Of a DNA stretch of 64,000 bases, positions 8,137 to 16,498 are shown one piece after another. This DNA comes from Rhodobacterales bacterium HKCCE2091. Lineage in GTDB: Bacteria > Pseudomonadota > Alphaproteobacteria > Rhodobacterales > Rhodobacteraceae. The notes below the pieces were generated by a model, which was given only the letters and a program-made list of their open reading frames with translations, did no database searches and had not been told where the DNA came from. A program made the translations under genes and the position numbers. Location: assembly GCA_015689685.1 (NCBI GenBank), contig WVSL01000005.1, forward strand, positions 124,001 to 188,000, given 5' to 3'. How positions within the stretch are numbered: position 1 is the stretch's first letter; each line of letters opens with the position of its first letter.

Positions 8137-9813
8137 TTGCCGGTCACGGAATGCGATCTCGCGGTTGCCGGTTCGGGCGCCGCCGGCCTCGCGGCCGCCG
8201 TCACCGCCGCCGTGCACGGGCTCAGGGTCGTGGTGGTCGAGAAGGCGGCGACGATCGGCGGCACCTCCGCATGGTCCGGAGGCTGGATCTGGGCGCCGCG
8301 GAACCCGGTCGCCGTCCGGGCGGGCATCGACGAGGACGCGGCGGCGCCGCGGGACTACCTCAAGGCGGTGCTCGGCAACCGGTTCGATGCCGACCGGGTC
8401 GATGCCTTCCTCGCCGCCGCGCCCGAGATGGTGGACTTCTTCGAAACCCGCACCGCGCTGAGGTTCGAGGGCGGGCTGAAGATCCCGGACACCTACGGGC
8501 ATCTGCCCGGCGCCGGGACCGGTGGCCGTTCGGTCATCGCCGCGCCCTATGACGTGCGCGAACTAAGGGAGGCCATCGAGCTTCTGCGGTTGCCGCTGCC
8601 CGAGACGACCTTTCGCGGCATGACGATCCAGGCGGGGCCGGATCTGCGCGCCTTCATGACCATGACCCGTTCGCCCCGGGCCTTCGCCCATGTCGCGCGG
8701 CGGGTCGGTCGGCACATGCTCGACCTCGCCGGGCACGGGCGGGCGATGCAACTTCGGAACGGCAGCGCGCTGATCGCGCGGCTGATGCGGTCCGCGCTCG
8801 ACCTGGGCGTGGAGTTGCGTGTGAACGCGGGGGCGGAGGACCTGGTGGTGGAGGACGGCCGGGTTTCAGGGCTGCGGCTTTCGGGTGGCGACACGCTGCG
8901 GGCGGGCAGGGGCGTCGTGCTCGCCACCGGCGGGTTCCCGAACGACGCCCTCCGCCGGGCCGCGAGTTTTCCGCGCGACGGCGAACACCGCACCCTCGCG
9001 GTGCCCGAGGCAGCGGGCGACGGCGCGCGGCTGGGGGAGGCCGCAGGCGGCCGCGTGGCCCTGACGGAAGCGCGGCCCGCGGCGTTCTGCCCGGTCTCCA
9101 TCGTCCCGCGGGTCGACGGAACCGCGGGCCGGTTCCCGCATATCATCGACCGCGGCAAGCCGGGCGTGATCGGCGTGCTCGCCGGTGGTCAGCGGTTCTG
9201 CAACGAGGGCCTCGGTTACCACGATTACGTCGAGTCCCTGCTCGCCGCCGTCCCGGAGGACCGGCCCGCGCGGTCCTGGCTCGTCTGCGACCATCGCTTC
9301 CTGCGCCGCTACGGGCTCGGCATCGTGCGGCCCGCGCCGGTCCCGTTCCGCACCTGGGTCCGCAATGGCTACCTGAAGGTCGGCGAGACGCCCGCCGCGC
9401 TGGCCCGCGCCGCAGGGATCGACCCGGCCGGGCTGGACGCCACCATCACGCGCTGGAACGCAGGCGCCGTGCGGGGCGAGGATCCGGAGTTCGGGCGCGG
9501 GACGACCCCCTACATGCGGCTTCAGGGCGATCCGGACCAGCATCCGAACCCCTGTGTCGCGCCGATCCGCCAGGGTCCGTTCTATGCCGTCGAGGTCGTG
9601 CCGGGCAGTTTCGGCACCTTCTCGGGCCTTGCCACCGACAGCGCGGCGCGGGTGCTCGGGGCGGACGACATGCCGATACCGGGGCTCTACGCGGCGGGAA
9701 CCGACGCCGCGAGCGTGTTCGGCGGCTACTATCCGGCCGGCGGCATCAACCTCGGCCCCGCGTTGACCTTCGGGTTCATCGCCGGCCGCCACGCCGCGGG
9801 GGCCGCGCCATGA
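8137..9813 (+). CDS. FAD-dependent oxidoreductase (fumarate reductase/3-ketosteroid dehydrogenase-like)
   Basis: A 558-residue flavoprotein of the FAD_binding_2 family. The N-terminal dinucleotide motif is VAGSGAAGLAAAV, followed by EKAATIGGTSAWSGGWIWAP, the pattern of flavocytochrome c / ketosteroid desaturase enzymes. LATGGFPND and a C-terminal FGGYYPAGGINLGPALTFG complete the FAD site. Such enzymes insert or reduce a carbon-carbon double bond next to a carbonyl or carboxylate. A TTG start is used, preceded by AGGGGGAGG; no better start exists. It shares an operator with the tctCBA-aroE-quiC operon, so a ring desaturation in cyclitol-carboxylate breakdown is a reasonable inference, but the substrate is unknown. 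Confidence 0.85.
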   Translation: MPVTECDLAVAGSGAAGLAAAVTAAVHGLRVVVVEKAATIGGTSAWSGGWIWAPRNPVAVRAGIDEDAAAPRDYLKAVLGNRFDADRVDAFLAAAPEMVDFFETRTALRFEGGLKIPDTYGHLPGAGTGGRSVIAAPYDVRELREAIELLRLPLPETTFRGMTIQAGPDLRAFMTMTRSPRAFAHVARRVGRHMLDLAGHGRAMQLRNGSALIARLMRSALDLGVELRVNAGAEDLVVEDGRVSGLRLSGGDTLRAGRGVVLATGGFPNDALRRAASFPRDGEHRTLAVPEAAGDGARLGEAAGGRVALTEARPAAFCPVSIVPRVDGTAGRFPHIIDRGKPGVIGVLAGGQRFCNEGLGYHDYVESLLAAVPEDRPARSWLVCDHRFLRRYGLGIVRPAPVPFRTWVRNGYLKVGETPAALARAAGIDPAGLDATITRWNAGAVRGEDPEFGRGTTPYMRLQGDPDQHPNPCVAPIRQGPFYAVEVVPGSFGTFSGLATDSAARVLGADDMPIPGLYAAGTDAASVFGGYYPAGGINLGPALTFGFIAGRHAAGAAP

Positions 9814-10631
9814 CCCGGCCCCTGTCCGTCGCGCACCTGACCGCCATCGACCTGCCGCCCGCCGCCTTCATCGAGGCCGCGGCGCAAGCCGGCTTCGACG
9901 GGGTCGGCCTTCGGCTTCTGCGCGTGACCGAGACTTCGCCCGGCTACCCGCTGATGGACGACCCCGCGGCGATGCGCGCAACGAAACGCGCCCTCGCGGC
10001 GACCGGGATCGCCGTGCGGGACATCGAGTTCGTGAAGATCACGCCGGACACGCGGGCAGCGGAGCTTGCGCCGCTTCTGGATACGGGGGCGGAGCTTGGC
10101 GCGGGCCATCTCATCACCGCGCCCTACGATCCTGACCTGTCCCGGCTCGCCAACACGCTCGGCCCGATCGCCGAACTGGCGGCCGGGCGCGGGATCGGCA
10201 CGGTGCTGGAATTCTTCCCCTGGACGGTCGTGCCGGACCTGTCCTCAGCCCGCGCCGTGGCGGTGGAGGCGGGGCCGGGGATCGGAGTTCTCGTCGACAG
10301 CCTGCATTTCGACCGGTCGGGGTCGTCCCTGTCCGATCTCGCCGACATGCCCGCGGCGCGGCTGCCCTTCGCGCATCTCTGCGACGCGGTGCGCCTTCCG
10401 TCCTATTCCGACGACGACCTGCTGCACGCGGCGCGTGCCGAGCGGCTGCCCCCGGGGGAGGGGCAGATCGACCTCGAGGGCTTTCTCTCCGCGCTGCCGC
10501 CGGACCTGCCCCTGGCCGCGGAGGTGCCGATGACGGCCCTGGCGTCGGCGGAGGGACCCGCCGCCGTGCTGGCCCGGGTCCACCACGCCTGCCGCAAGCT
10601 CATCGCCCGGGTGGACGATCAGTCGGGATAG
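9810..10631 (+). CDS. Sugar phosphate isomerase/epimerase family TIM-barrel protein
   Basis: A 273-residue protein of the xylose-isomerase-like TIM-barrel superfamily: AAAQAGFDGVGLRLL, LLDTGAELGAGHLITAPYDP, VLVDSLHFDRSGS, FAHLCDA and LPPGEGQIDLEGFL mark the barrel strands and metal-ligand regions. It overlaps the FAD oxidoreductase gene by ATGA and is surely co-expressed with it. It is a distant paralogue of the barrel half of the QuiC-like dehydratase in the same regulon, so it could be a second dehydratase or isomerase acting on a related cyclic intermediate. The exact reaction cannot be read from the sequence. Confidence 0.8.
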   Translation: MTRPLSVAHLTAIDLPPAAFIEAAAQAGFDGVGLRLLRVTETSPGYPLMDDPAAMRATKRALAATGIAVRDIEFVKITPDTRAAELAPLLDTGAELGAGHLITAPYDPDLSRLANTLGPIAELAAGRGIGTVLEFFPWTVVPDLSSARAVAVEAGPGIGVLVDSLHFDRSGSSLSDLADMPAARLPFAHLCDAVRLPSYSDDDLLHAARAERLPPGEGQIDLEGFLSALPPDLPLAAEVPMTALASAEGPAAVLARVHHACRKLIARVDDQSG

Positions 10632-10846
10632 ACGCCGAAGATGCGCTGAACCTCGGCCACGCGGGTCGTGCCGCGCGCGGCGAGTTCCTCGTCCGTGAGC
10701 GAATTGAGGCGGGCGACCTCGTCGGCCCGGCGGCCGGAATCGGCCAGGGCTTCGAGGATGCGGTAGAACCCGGAAAGCAGCGTGATCGGAAGGCGGGCGA
10801 TGGCGCGGGCCGTATGGGCGTGCTGGCCGGACTGGATCATGTCCAT
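10619..10846 (-). CDS. DUF1127 small protein
   Basis: A 75-residue basic/amphipathic protein ending in the DUF1127 (YjiS-like) motif LNSLTDEELAARGTTRVAEVQRIFG. DUF1127 proteins in Rhodobacter relatives are small, stress-linked and in one studied case RNA-binding; the role here is unknown. The 3' end overlaps the convergent isomerase gene by 13 bases. A palindrome AAGGGGACCCCTT (10847-10859) lies directly before the start and covers the ribosome site, so translation may be gated by mRNA structure. Confidence 0.75.
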   Translation of the reverse strand: MDMIQSGQHAHTARAIARLPITLLSGFYRILEALADSGRRADEVARLNSLTDEELAARGTTRVAEVQRIFGVYPD

Positions 10847-10988
10847 AAGGGGACCCCTTCGAAATGGCGTTCCTCCCTCGCGGCTGAAAGTGGCAGCGCG
10901 GGCAGGGCGTCTCAACCGCCATTCCGGCATTCCCGCCATGCGCGTCCCGCGTGGCGCCGGGACGGGGCGAATGCCGCGCGTCCGGTTC

Positions 10989-11036
10989 TGTGACCATGTC
11001 ACCGCGGGTAGGGCGCGGCCCGTGCGATGACAGGGC
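10989..11036 (+). promoter_or_regulatory. Crp/Fnr-type class II promoter before the membrane-protein gene
   Basis: TGTGAC-CAT-GTCACC (10989-11003) is a 15-bp dyad. ATGACAGGGC begins 24 bases after it (11027), giving a -10 hexamer GATGAC at 11026-11031. The operator centre then lies about 42 bases before the expected transcription start, the class II activator position. The same arrangement is found at 37393-37440. Confidence 0.65.
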
Positions 11037-11055
11037 CACAGTTGGGAGAATCGCC

Positions 11056-12267
11056 ATGCAACACACGCAGTCTCGCCCGGCGGACACCTGGTCTCCGCTC
11101 TACTTCCTCGCATCCGTCGGGGCCGGTGGCCTCGCCGTGACCTTCTTCATGTACCTGATGTTCTGGGTGCCGCATCCCGGCCGACCTGTCCCGATCTTCG
11201 AGGACATGGCCGCGGCGCTTTCGACCGCCTCGCCGCTCTTCGCCGCCGCGATCTGGATCGCCGCCGCGGGCATCGCGGTGTTCGGCGCGATGAACCTCTG
11301 GCTGCTCGGATGGAACCTGCGCCGGCTGAAGGGTTTCCATGCCAGCGAAACCGGCCGGTCCCTCCGCTCGACCAACGCCGAGACGCAACTGATGGCCCTG
11401 CCGCTCGCGCTCGCGATGTCGGTCAACGCGGCCTTCATCCTCGGGCTCGTCTTCGTGCCCGGTCTCTGGGGCGTCGTCGAGTACCTGTTCCCGCTGGCCA
11501 TCGTCGCCTTCGCCGTCATCGGGGGGATCGCCCTTCGCCAGCTCGGCGCGTTCCTCGGCCGGGTGATCGGTGGCGGCGGGTTCGACCACGTCCAGAACAC
11601 CTCCTTCGCGCAGCTGCTGCCGGCCTTCGCGCTGGCGATGGTCGGCGTCGGCCTCGCCGCGCCCGGCGCCATGAGCGTGACCGCGCTGACCGCCGGTGTC
11701 TCGGTCGTCCTGTCGACCTTCTTCCTCGTCGCCGCCGTGCTGATCGCCGTCGTCGGCGTCGTGATCGCGGTCAAGTCGATGCTGGAACACGGCGCGGCGG
11801 TGGAACAGGTTCCGACGCTGATGATCGTGATCCCGCTCGTCACCGTGCTCGGCATCCTGCTCCTGCGGCAGGATCACGGCCTGCACATCCACTTCGAGAG
11901 CCACACCAGCCCCGGCGACATGCTCGCGCTTCTGACCCGGCTCCTGTCGGTGGAGATCCTGTTCGCCCTGTTCGGCCTGACGATCCTGCGGGCGACGGGC
12001 TACATCGGCCGCTTCATCACCGGGTCCGAGACCTCGGTCGGGTCCTACGCGCTGATCTGTCCCGGCGTCGCGCTGTCCGTGATGACCCACTTCTGGGTCA
12101 ACAAGGGCCTCGTCGCCGCCGGGCTGATCGCGAAGTTCGGGGTCGCCTACTGGGCCCTCACCGGTATCGCGCTGGCGCTGCAGGTTGCGATGATCGTCCT
12201 GCTCGTGGTGCTGAACCGCCGCCACTTCGGCCGCCGCGCGGCGTCGGCGGCGGTGCCGGCGGAGTAG
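11056..12267 (+). CDS. Multi-pass membrane protein, TDT/TsoY-like
   Basis: A 403-residue protein with about ten hydrophobic helices. The opening (SPLYFLASVGAGGLAVTFFMYLMFWVPHPGRPVPIFEDM) recalls, from memory, the family databases call TsoY, related in fold to the tellurite/dicarboxylate transporter superfamily. Substrate and role are not established. The ATG at 11056 has a GGGAGAA ribosome site; the longer frame from 10951 would run through the operator and was rejected. Its promoter has the same Crp/Fnr-type architecture as the sulfur operon at 37468, which ties it to sulfur or redox physiology. A hairpin terminator follows at 12287. Confidence 0.7.
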   Translation: MQHTQSRPADTWSPLYFLASVGAGGLAVTFFMYLMFWVPHPGRPVPIFEDMAAALSTASPLFAAAIWIAAAGIAVFGAMNLWLLGWNLRRLKGFHASETGRSLRSTNAETQLMALPLALAMSVNAAFILGLVFVPGLWGVVEYLFPLAIVAFAVIGGIALRQLGAFLGRVIGGGGFDHVQNTSFAQLLPAFALAMVGVGLAAPGAMSVTALTAGVSVVLSTFFLVAAVLIAVVGVVIAVKSMLEHGAAVEQVPTLMIVIPLVTVLGILLLRQDHGLHIHFESHTSPGDMLALLTRLLSVEILFALFGLTILRATGYIGRFITGSETSVGSYALICPGVALSVMTHFWVNKGLVAAGLIAKFGVAYWALTGIALALQVAMIVLLVVLNRRHFGRRAASAAVPAE

Positions 12268-12286
12268 GCTGAGAAGGCTGAGAAGG

Positions 12287-12312
12287 GGCCCGGCGTGTCA
12301 GTGCGCCGGGCC
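12287..12312 (+). terminator. Terminator-like hairpin after the membrane-protein gene
   Basis: GGCCCGGCG and CGCCGGGCC form a perfect 9-bp stem with an 8-base loop, 19 bases after the stop. No T-run follows, as is common in very GC-rich alphaproteobacteria. Confidence 0.6.
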
Positions 12313-12335
12313 GTCCCCGCCTGACGGAGACGCGG

Positions 12336-13052
12336 ATGCGACCCGTACCGGACACCCAGGACCCCGCCGGCCTCGATACCCTGCTGCTCGCGGCCGGCGG
12401 CACGCTTCGAACGGCCGGGCCGGGCGGCGCGGTTCTCGCCTCTCCCGCCGATCCGCCGGTCTTTCTCTACCTCCTGTCCGGGCAGGTCTCGGTTCGGTTC
12501 CGCGCCGAGCGCGCGTGCAACCGCGCCCCCTGGATCGAGTGCAGGGTTTCGGCGGGGCAGGACTGCATGCCGGTGACCGCCGCCATCCTCTCCGGCGCGG
12601 CGATCTCCTTCCATGCGATTTCCACGGGGCGGGCGGCTTGGATCGAGCTTCCGCCCGAAGGGCTCAGACAACTCGTCCATTCCGACGCCCGGTTCCGACA
12701 CGACCTGTTCGCAGGCCACGCGCGGCGGCTGCCCTTCGCACTGGAGCGGGCGGCCCGCGCCACGGCACGAAGCCTCGACCGGCGGCTCGCCGGGTGGCTC
12801 ATCGACAACGCCGGCACCGGGCGCATCGTCGCGACCCATGCCTGCATCGCCGCCGACCTGCTGACCGCGCGCGAGGTCGTGTCCCGCCGGTTGCGCGATT
12901 TCGCGGCGCGGGGCTGGATCGAGCAATCGCGCGGGGCAATCCGGGTCGTCGCCCCCGCCGCGCTGTCGCGCTGCGCGCGCGATGCCGCCTCGTGGCCCTG
13001 CGCGGCATCGACGGGGGATCGCGAAGCCGCTGGGTTGCGTGCTACGCCCTGA
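12336..13052 (+). CDS. Crp/Fnr-family transcriptional regulator (single-Cys paralogue)
   Basis: A 238-residue protein with a cyclic-nucleotide-binding-like sensor domain (about 15-130) and a C-terminal Crp-type helix-turn-helix with recognition helix LTAREVVSRRL. The R-E-x-x-S-R pattern suggests GTGA half-sites, like Crp. It lacks the N-terminal FNR cysteine cluster. Residues 75-85 (QDCMPVTAAIL) align with ESCVLTTACML of the second Crp/Fnr protein in this window (22189), so Cys77 is kept and the second Cys is replaced by Ala. It sits four bases before cydD and after the membrane protein with the TGTGAC operator, making both neighbours likely targets. Confidence 0.85.
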   Translation: MRPVPDTQDPAGLDTLLLAAGGTLRTAGPGGAVLASPADPPVFLYLLSGQVSVRFRAERACNRAPWIECRVSAGQDCMPVTAAILSGAAISFHAISTGRAAWIELPPEGLRQLVHSDARFRHDLFAGHARRLPFALERAARATARSLDRRLAGWLIDNAGTGRIVATHACIAADLLTAREVVSRRLRDFAARGWIEQSRGAIRVVAPAALSRCARDAASWPCAASTGDREAAGLRATP

Positions 13053-13056
13053 CCTC

Positions 13057-14751
13057 GTGACAGACCTGACCGAAGCCCTGCCCGGCAGCGCCGCGACGCC
13101 GGACGCCGCGCGCGACGCCCGCCGCCGCGCCCGCCGACGCATCCTGGACCCGGTGGCCGGACCCTTGCGCATCGCGGCGGCCCTGTCGCTGGCCTCGGGC
13201 GTGCTATGGCCGGTGCAGGCGGCGGCGATCGCCTGGGCGGTATCGGGCTGGGCCTCGGGCGCCGATCCCCTGCGCCGGGCCGGGATCGCGGCGGCCGTCC
13301 TGGTCGTCGCGGGCCTCGTGCGGGCGCTTCTCGACCGCGCCGCCGCCGCCCGGCTTCACGATGCCGCCGACCGCACCATCGCCCGCGAACGCGCCCTGAT
13401 CGCGGCGCGGGAGGCACGGGCCCCTGGCGGTCGCGGATCGGCGGCCATCGCGGCGCTGTCGGTGCAGAAGCTGCCGCTCCTGCAACCGTGGATCACCCGC
13501 TACCACGTTGCCGCCGTCCGGGTCGCGGTCCTGCCCGCGGTGTTCCTGCTGCTGTCCTTTTCGATATCTTGGGTGGTCGGGCTGACGCTGCTGGTCGCGG
13601 GGCCGTTGATCCCGGTTTTCATGGCGCTGGTCGGCATGGCGGCGGAGGACGCCTCGCGCCGCCAACTCGACGAGATCGGGACGATGAACGAGATGCTGAT
13701 GGAGCGGCTGTCCGCGCTCCTGGACATTCGCGCGCTGGGGGCCTCCGACCGCGTCGCGGAGGCGTTCGAGACGCGGGCCGAGCGGCTGAGGGAGCGGACG
13801 ATGGCGGTGCTGCGGATCGCTTTCCTGTCCTCCACCGTGCTCGAGCTTTTCGCGGCCATCGGTGTCGCGCTGGTCGCGGTCTTCGTCGGCTTCACGCTCC
13901 TGGGCGAAATCGGGTTCGGAACCTGGTCGCCGCCGCTGACGCTCGGGCAGGGGCTGTTCCTGCTGCTGATCGCGCCCGAATTCTTCCAGCCCCTCCGCGA
14001 CCTCGCCGCGGCCTGGCACGACCGGGCGGCGGGTCTCGCGGTGGTGGCGGAGCTTGACGCGCTCGACGCGGTGCCGCGGGCCGGCCTCGTCGGCACCGCC
14101 GCCCCCGCCGCGCCGCTTGCGGGGGACCTGGCGGTGTCGGTCCACGGTGGCGTCGCCGCACTGCCGGGGCGGATGGTCGCGCTGCCCGACCTGTCTCTCG
14201 CGGCCGGCGGGACGCTCGCGCTGACGGGGCCGAGCGGCGTGGGCAAGACCACTGCGCTCATGGCGCTCGCCGGGCTGGTTCCGCTGTCTCGGGGGCGGAT
14301 CGAGGTCTGCGGCCGGGGACTGGGGCCAGATACCGCCGATGCCTGGCGCGCGCGGATCGCCTTCCTGCCGCAGCGGCCGCATTTCCCCGATACCACCCTC
14401 GCCGACTGGCTCGACCCGCGCGGGACCGGCGCCGATCCCGCCTCCGCGCTGCGCCGCGCCCACGCGGAGGGCATCGTCGCGCGCCTGCCCGACGGGCTGG
14501 AGACCCGCCTCGGCGAAGCCGGCGGCGGTGTCTCCGGCGGCGAGGCGCGGCGGCTGATGATCGCGCGTGCGATCATGGCGGGCGGAGACCTCGTGCTCGC
14601 CGACGAACCGACCGCGGATCTCGACGACGAAACCGCCGCGCGGGTGACCGAGGGGCTGTTGTCGCTTGTACGTGAAGGCCGGGCGCTCATCGTCGCCACC
14701 CACGACCCGGCGTTGGCGGCGGCAATGTCGCGACGGATCGCACTGACATGA
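13057..14751 (+). CDS. cydD: Thiol reductant ABC exporter subunit CydD
   Basis: A 564-residue half-transporter: an N-terminal six-helix membrane domain (about 30-320) and an ABC ATPase domain with Walker A GPSGVGKTT, signature VSGGEARRL and Walker B LVLADEPTADLDDE. With CydC it exports glutathione/cysteine to the periplasm and is needed for cytochrome bd assembly. Pairing with the next gene, and the cydAB genes just beyond, make the assignment firm. The GTG at 13057 was chosen because it starts just after the regulator stop; the frame is open further upstream (to 12982) but would overlap the regulator. Confidence 0.92.
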   Translation: MTDLTEALPGSAATPDAARDARRRARRRILDPVAGPLRIAAALSLASGVLWPVQAAAIAWAVSGWASGADPLRRAGIAAAVLVVAGLVRALLDRAAAARLHDAADRTIARERALIAAREARAPGGRGSAAIAALSVQKLPLLQPWITRYHVAAVRVAVLPAVFLLLSFSISWVVGLTLLVAGPLIPVFMALVGMAAEDASRRQLDEIGTMNEMLMERLSALLDIRALGASDRVAEAFETRAERLRERTMAVLRIAFLSSTVLELFAAIGVALVAVFVGFTLLGEIGFGTWSPPLTLGQGLFLLLIAPEFFQPLRDLAAAWHDRAAGLAVVAELDALDAVPRAGLVGTAAPAAPLAGDLAVSVHGGVAALPGRMVALPDLSLAAGGTLALTGPSGVGKTTALMALAGLVPLSRGRIEVCGRGLGPDTADAWRARIAFLPQRPHFPDTTLADWLDPRGTGADPASALRRAHAEGIVARLPDGLETRLGEAGGGVSGGEARRLMIARAIMAGGDLVLADEPTADLDDETAARVTEGLLSLVREGRALIVATHDPALAAAMSRRIALT

Positions 14752-16400
14752 ACCGGCCCGATCCCTCCCCGGCCCCGGTGCGGGCGGTCCTGCGCGTCCT
14801 CGGCCTGCTTCTGCGCGCCGACCCCTGGGCGATGGCGCGCGGGGCCGCGATGGCGGTGGCGGTGCTGGCGATGGGCGCGGCGCTCTTGGGGCTGTCGGGC
14901 TGGTTCATCACGGCGACGGGGCTTGGCGGGCTGGCCGGTATCGGGATCGCGTTCGACGTGTTCCGCCCCTCGGCGGGGGTGCGATTCCTCGCGCTCGGAC
15001 GAACCGCCGCCCGCTACGGCGAACGGTTGCTGACCCACGACGCGACCCTGCGGGCGCTGGCGGCGCTTCGGGTCGCGCTGTTCCGGGGGCAGGCGGGCCG
15101 GGACGGCAGGGTGCTCCTGCGGCTGCGGGGGGGGGGTGCGCTCACGCGGATCGTGTCGGACGTGGACGCGCTCGACGGCCTCGTGCTTCGGCTGCTCCTG
15201 CCGTTCGCCGCGGGCGGAGTGACCCATGCGCTCGCCTTCGTCGCGCTCGGCTGGATCGTCGGCTGGCCTGTCGCAGTCTCGGTGGCGGCGGGTTACCTGC
15301 CCGCGGCGGCGCTGATCCTGATGCGCCTGGCGTGGCGCGCGGCCCGGCCCTCGGCACGGGCGGAGGACCGGGCGCAGGCACTGCGCCGGGGTCTCATCGA
15401 CACGATCCGCGACCGGGAGGCGCTGATCCTCGCGGGTGGTCTGCGCGAAGCCGAGACCCGGCTCGGCGCGCTCGACGCCGAGGCGCGTGCGGCCGCCGCC
15501 GATCTCGACCGTGCGGAGCGCGACGCGGCCGCCGCGCTGTCGGCGCTGACGGTCCTGGTCGCGGCTGCGGCGCTCGTCGCGGGCGGCTGGCTCCTGTCCA
15601 CCGGCGCTGTGGATCCGGCGCGGGCGGCGATCGGGGTCTTCGTGGCGCTCGCGATGGCCGAGACGATCCTGCCGCTTCGCCGCGGCGTGGCGGAGATCGG
15701 CCGGATGGCCGGGGCGGCGGGCCGGATCGCGCCGGGCCTGCCGCCGGCCGCCGAGACGGTCGCGGCGAAACCCGCGCCGGCCCCCGTGGCGGATGCGCCG
15801 ATCCTGTCGATCCGGCGCGCGGGCCTGAGCTTCGACCTCAGCGCGGGCGAGGCGGCGGCGCTGACGGGGCCAAGCGGGGCGGGCAAGTCCAGCCTGCTGC
15901 TTTCGATCGCGGGTCTCGCCCCTTCGGACGGGATCGGGATCCTCGGCCATGCGCCGTCCCGCTGGCCGGACCCCGATCTGAGACGCCTCGTCACGCTCGT
16001 CCCGCAGCGGAGCGCCCTTCTGGCGGGCACGATCCGCGACAACCTCGCCTTGTCATGCACCGCGCGCGATGCCGACATGACCGCCGCGCTCGACGCCGTC
16101 GACCTGTCCCGCGCGTTGCACGGGCGGGGCGGGCTCGACGCGACCCTGGGCGAGGGCGGTGCGGGGTTGTCCGGCGGGCAGGCGAAGCGGCTCGCGCTGG
16201 CCAGGGCCCTGTTGCGAAGCCCGGATCTACTGTTGCTGGACGAGCCGACCGAGGGCCTGGATGGCGATACCGCCGACCGTGTCCTGGCCGGTATCCGCGG
16301 CTTCCTTCCCGATGCCGCGATTCTCGCCGCGTTGCACCGGAACGCCGACCACCCGATCTTTGCGACCAAGCACCGCGTTGCGGTTCCGGGGGCTTGGTGA
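14748..16400 (+). CDS. cydC: Thiol reductant ABC exporter subunit CydC
   Basis: A 550-residue ABC half-transporter with six membrane segments (about 20-310) and an ATPase domain carrying Walker A GPSGAGKSS, signature LSGGQAKRL and Walker B LLLLDEPTEGLD. It overlaps cydD by ATGA, consistent with a CydDC heterodimer made in equal amounts. A run of eight G at about 15128-15135 inside the gene is a potential slippage or sequencing-error site, but the frame is continuous. A separate promoter region (16396-16435) divides it from cydA. Confidence 0.92.
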   Translation: MNRPDPSPAPVRAVLRVLGLLLRADPWAMARGAAMAVAVLAMGAALLGLSGWFITATGLGGLAGIGIAFDVFRPSAGVRFLALGRTAARYGERLLTHDATLRALAALRVALFRGQAGRDGRVLLRLRGGGALTRIVSDVDALDGLVLRLLLPFAAGGVTHALAFVALGWIVGWPVAVSVAAGYLPAAALILMRLAWRAARPSARAEDRAQALRRGLIDTIRDREALILAGGLREAETRLGALDAEARAAAADLDRAERDAAAALSALTVLVAAAALVAGGWLLSTGAVDPARAAIGVFVALAMAETILPLRRGVAEIGRMAGAAGRIAPGLPPAAETVAAKPAPAPVADAPILSIRRAGLSFDLSAGEAAALTGPSGAGKSSLLLSIAGLAPSDGIGILGHAPSRWPDPDLRRLVTLVPQRSALLAGTIRDNLALSCTARDADMTAALDAVDLSRALHGRGGLDATLGEGGAGLSGGQAKRLALARALLRSPDLLLLDEPTEGLDGDTADRVLAGIRGFLPDAAILAALHRNADHPIFATKHRVAVPGAW

Positions 16401-16435
16401 TGTTGTCACCGTCAGGTCACCGACACGGGTATAAG
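16396..16435 (+). promoter_or_regulatory. Putative Crp/Fnr-type operator and promoter of cydAB
   Basis: GGTGA-TGTTG-TCACC (16396-16410) is a 15-bp dyad of the same length and half-site type as the TGTGAC sites at 10989 and 37393. A -10-like TATAAG lies at 16430-16435. The distance is three bases shorter than at the other two promoters, so activation geometry may differ. A further TCACC half-site follows at 16417-16421. Confidence 0.5.
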
Positions 16436-16498
16436 TCCCCCGCGAAGGCAGAAGTGCCGGTCGACCGCCGCTGCTGCCGCCTCTGAGGAGTGAACCCA

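Noticed and set aside
10847-10859. AAGGGGACCCCTT palindrome considered as a protein operator
   Set aside because: It overlaps the ribosome site of the DUF1127 gene, so an RNA-level role or simple coincidence is as likely; kept only as a note in that gene's entry.
15128-15135. Run of eight G in cydC suspected as a frameshift
   Set aside because: The cydC frame is continuous across it, and the ATPase and membrane domains are complete at normal length.
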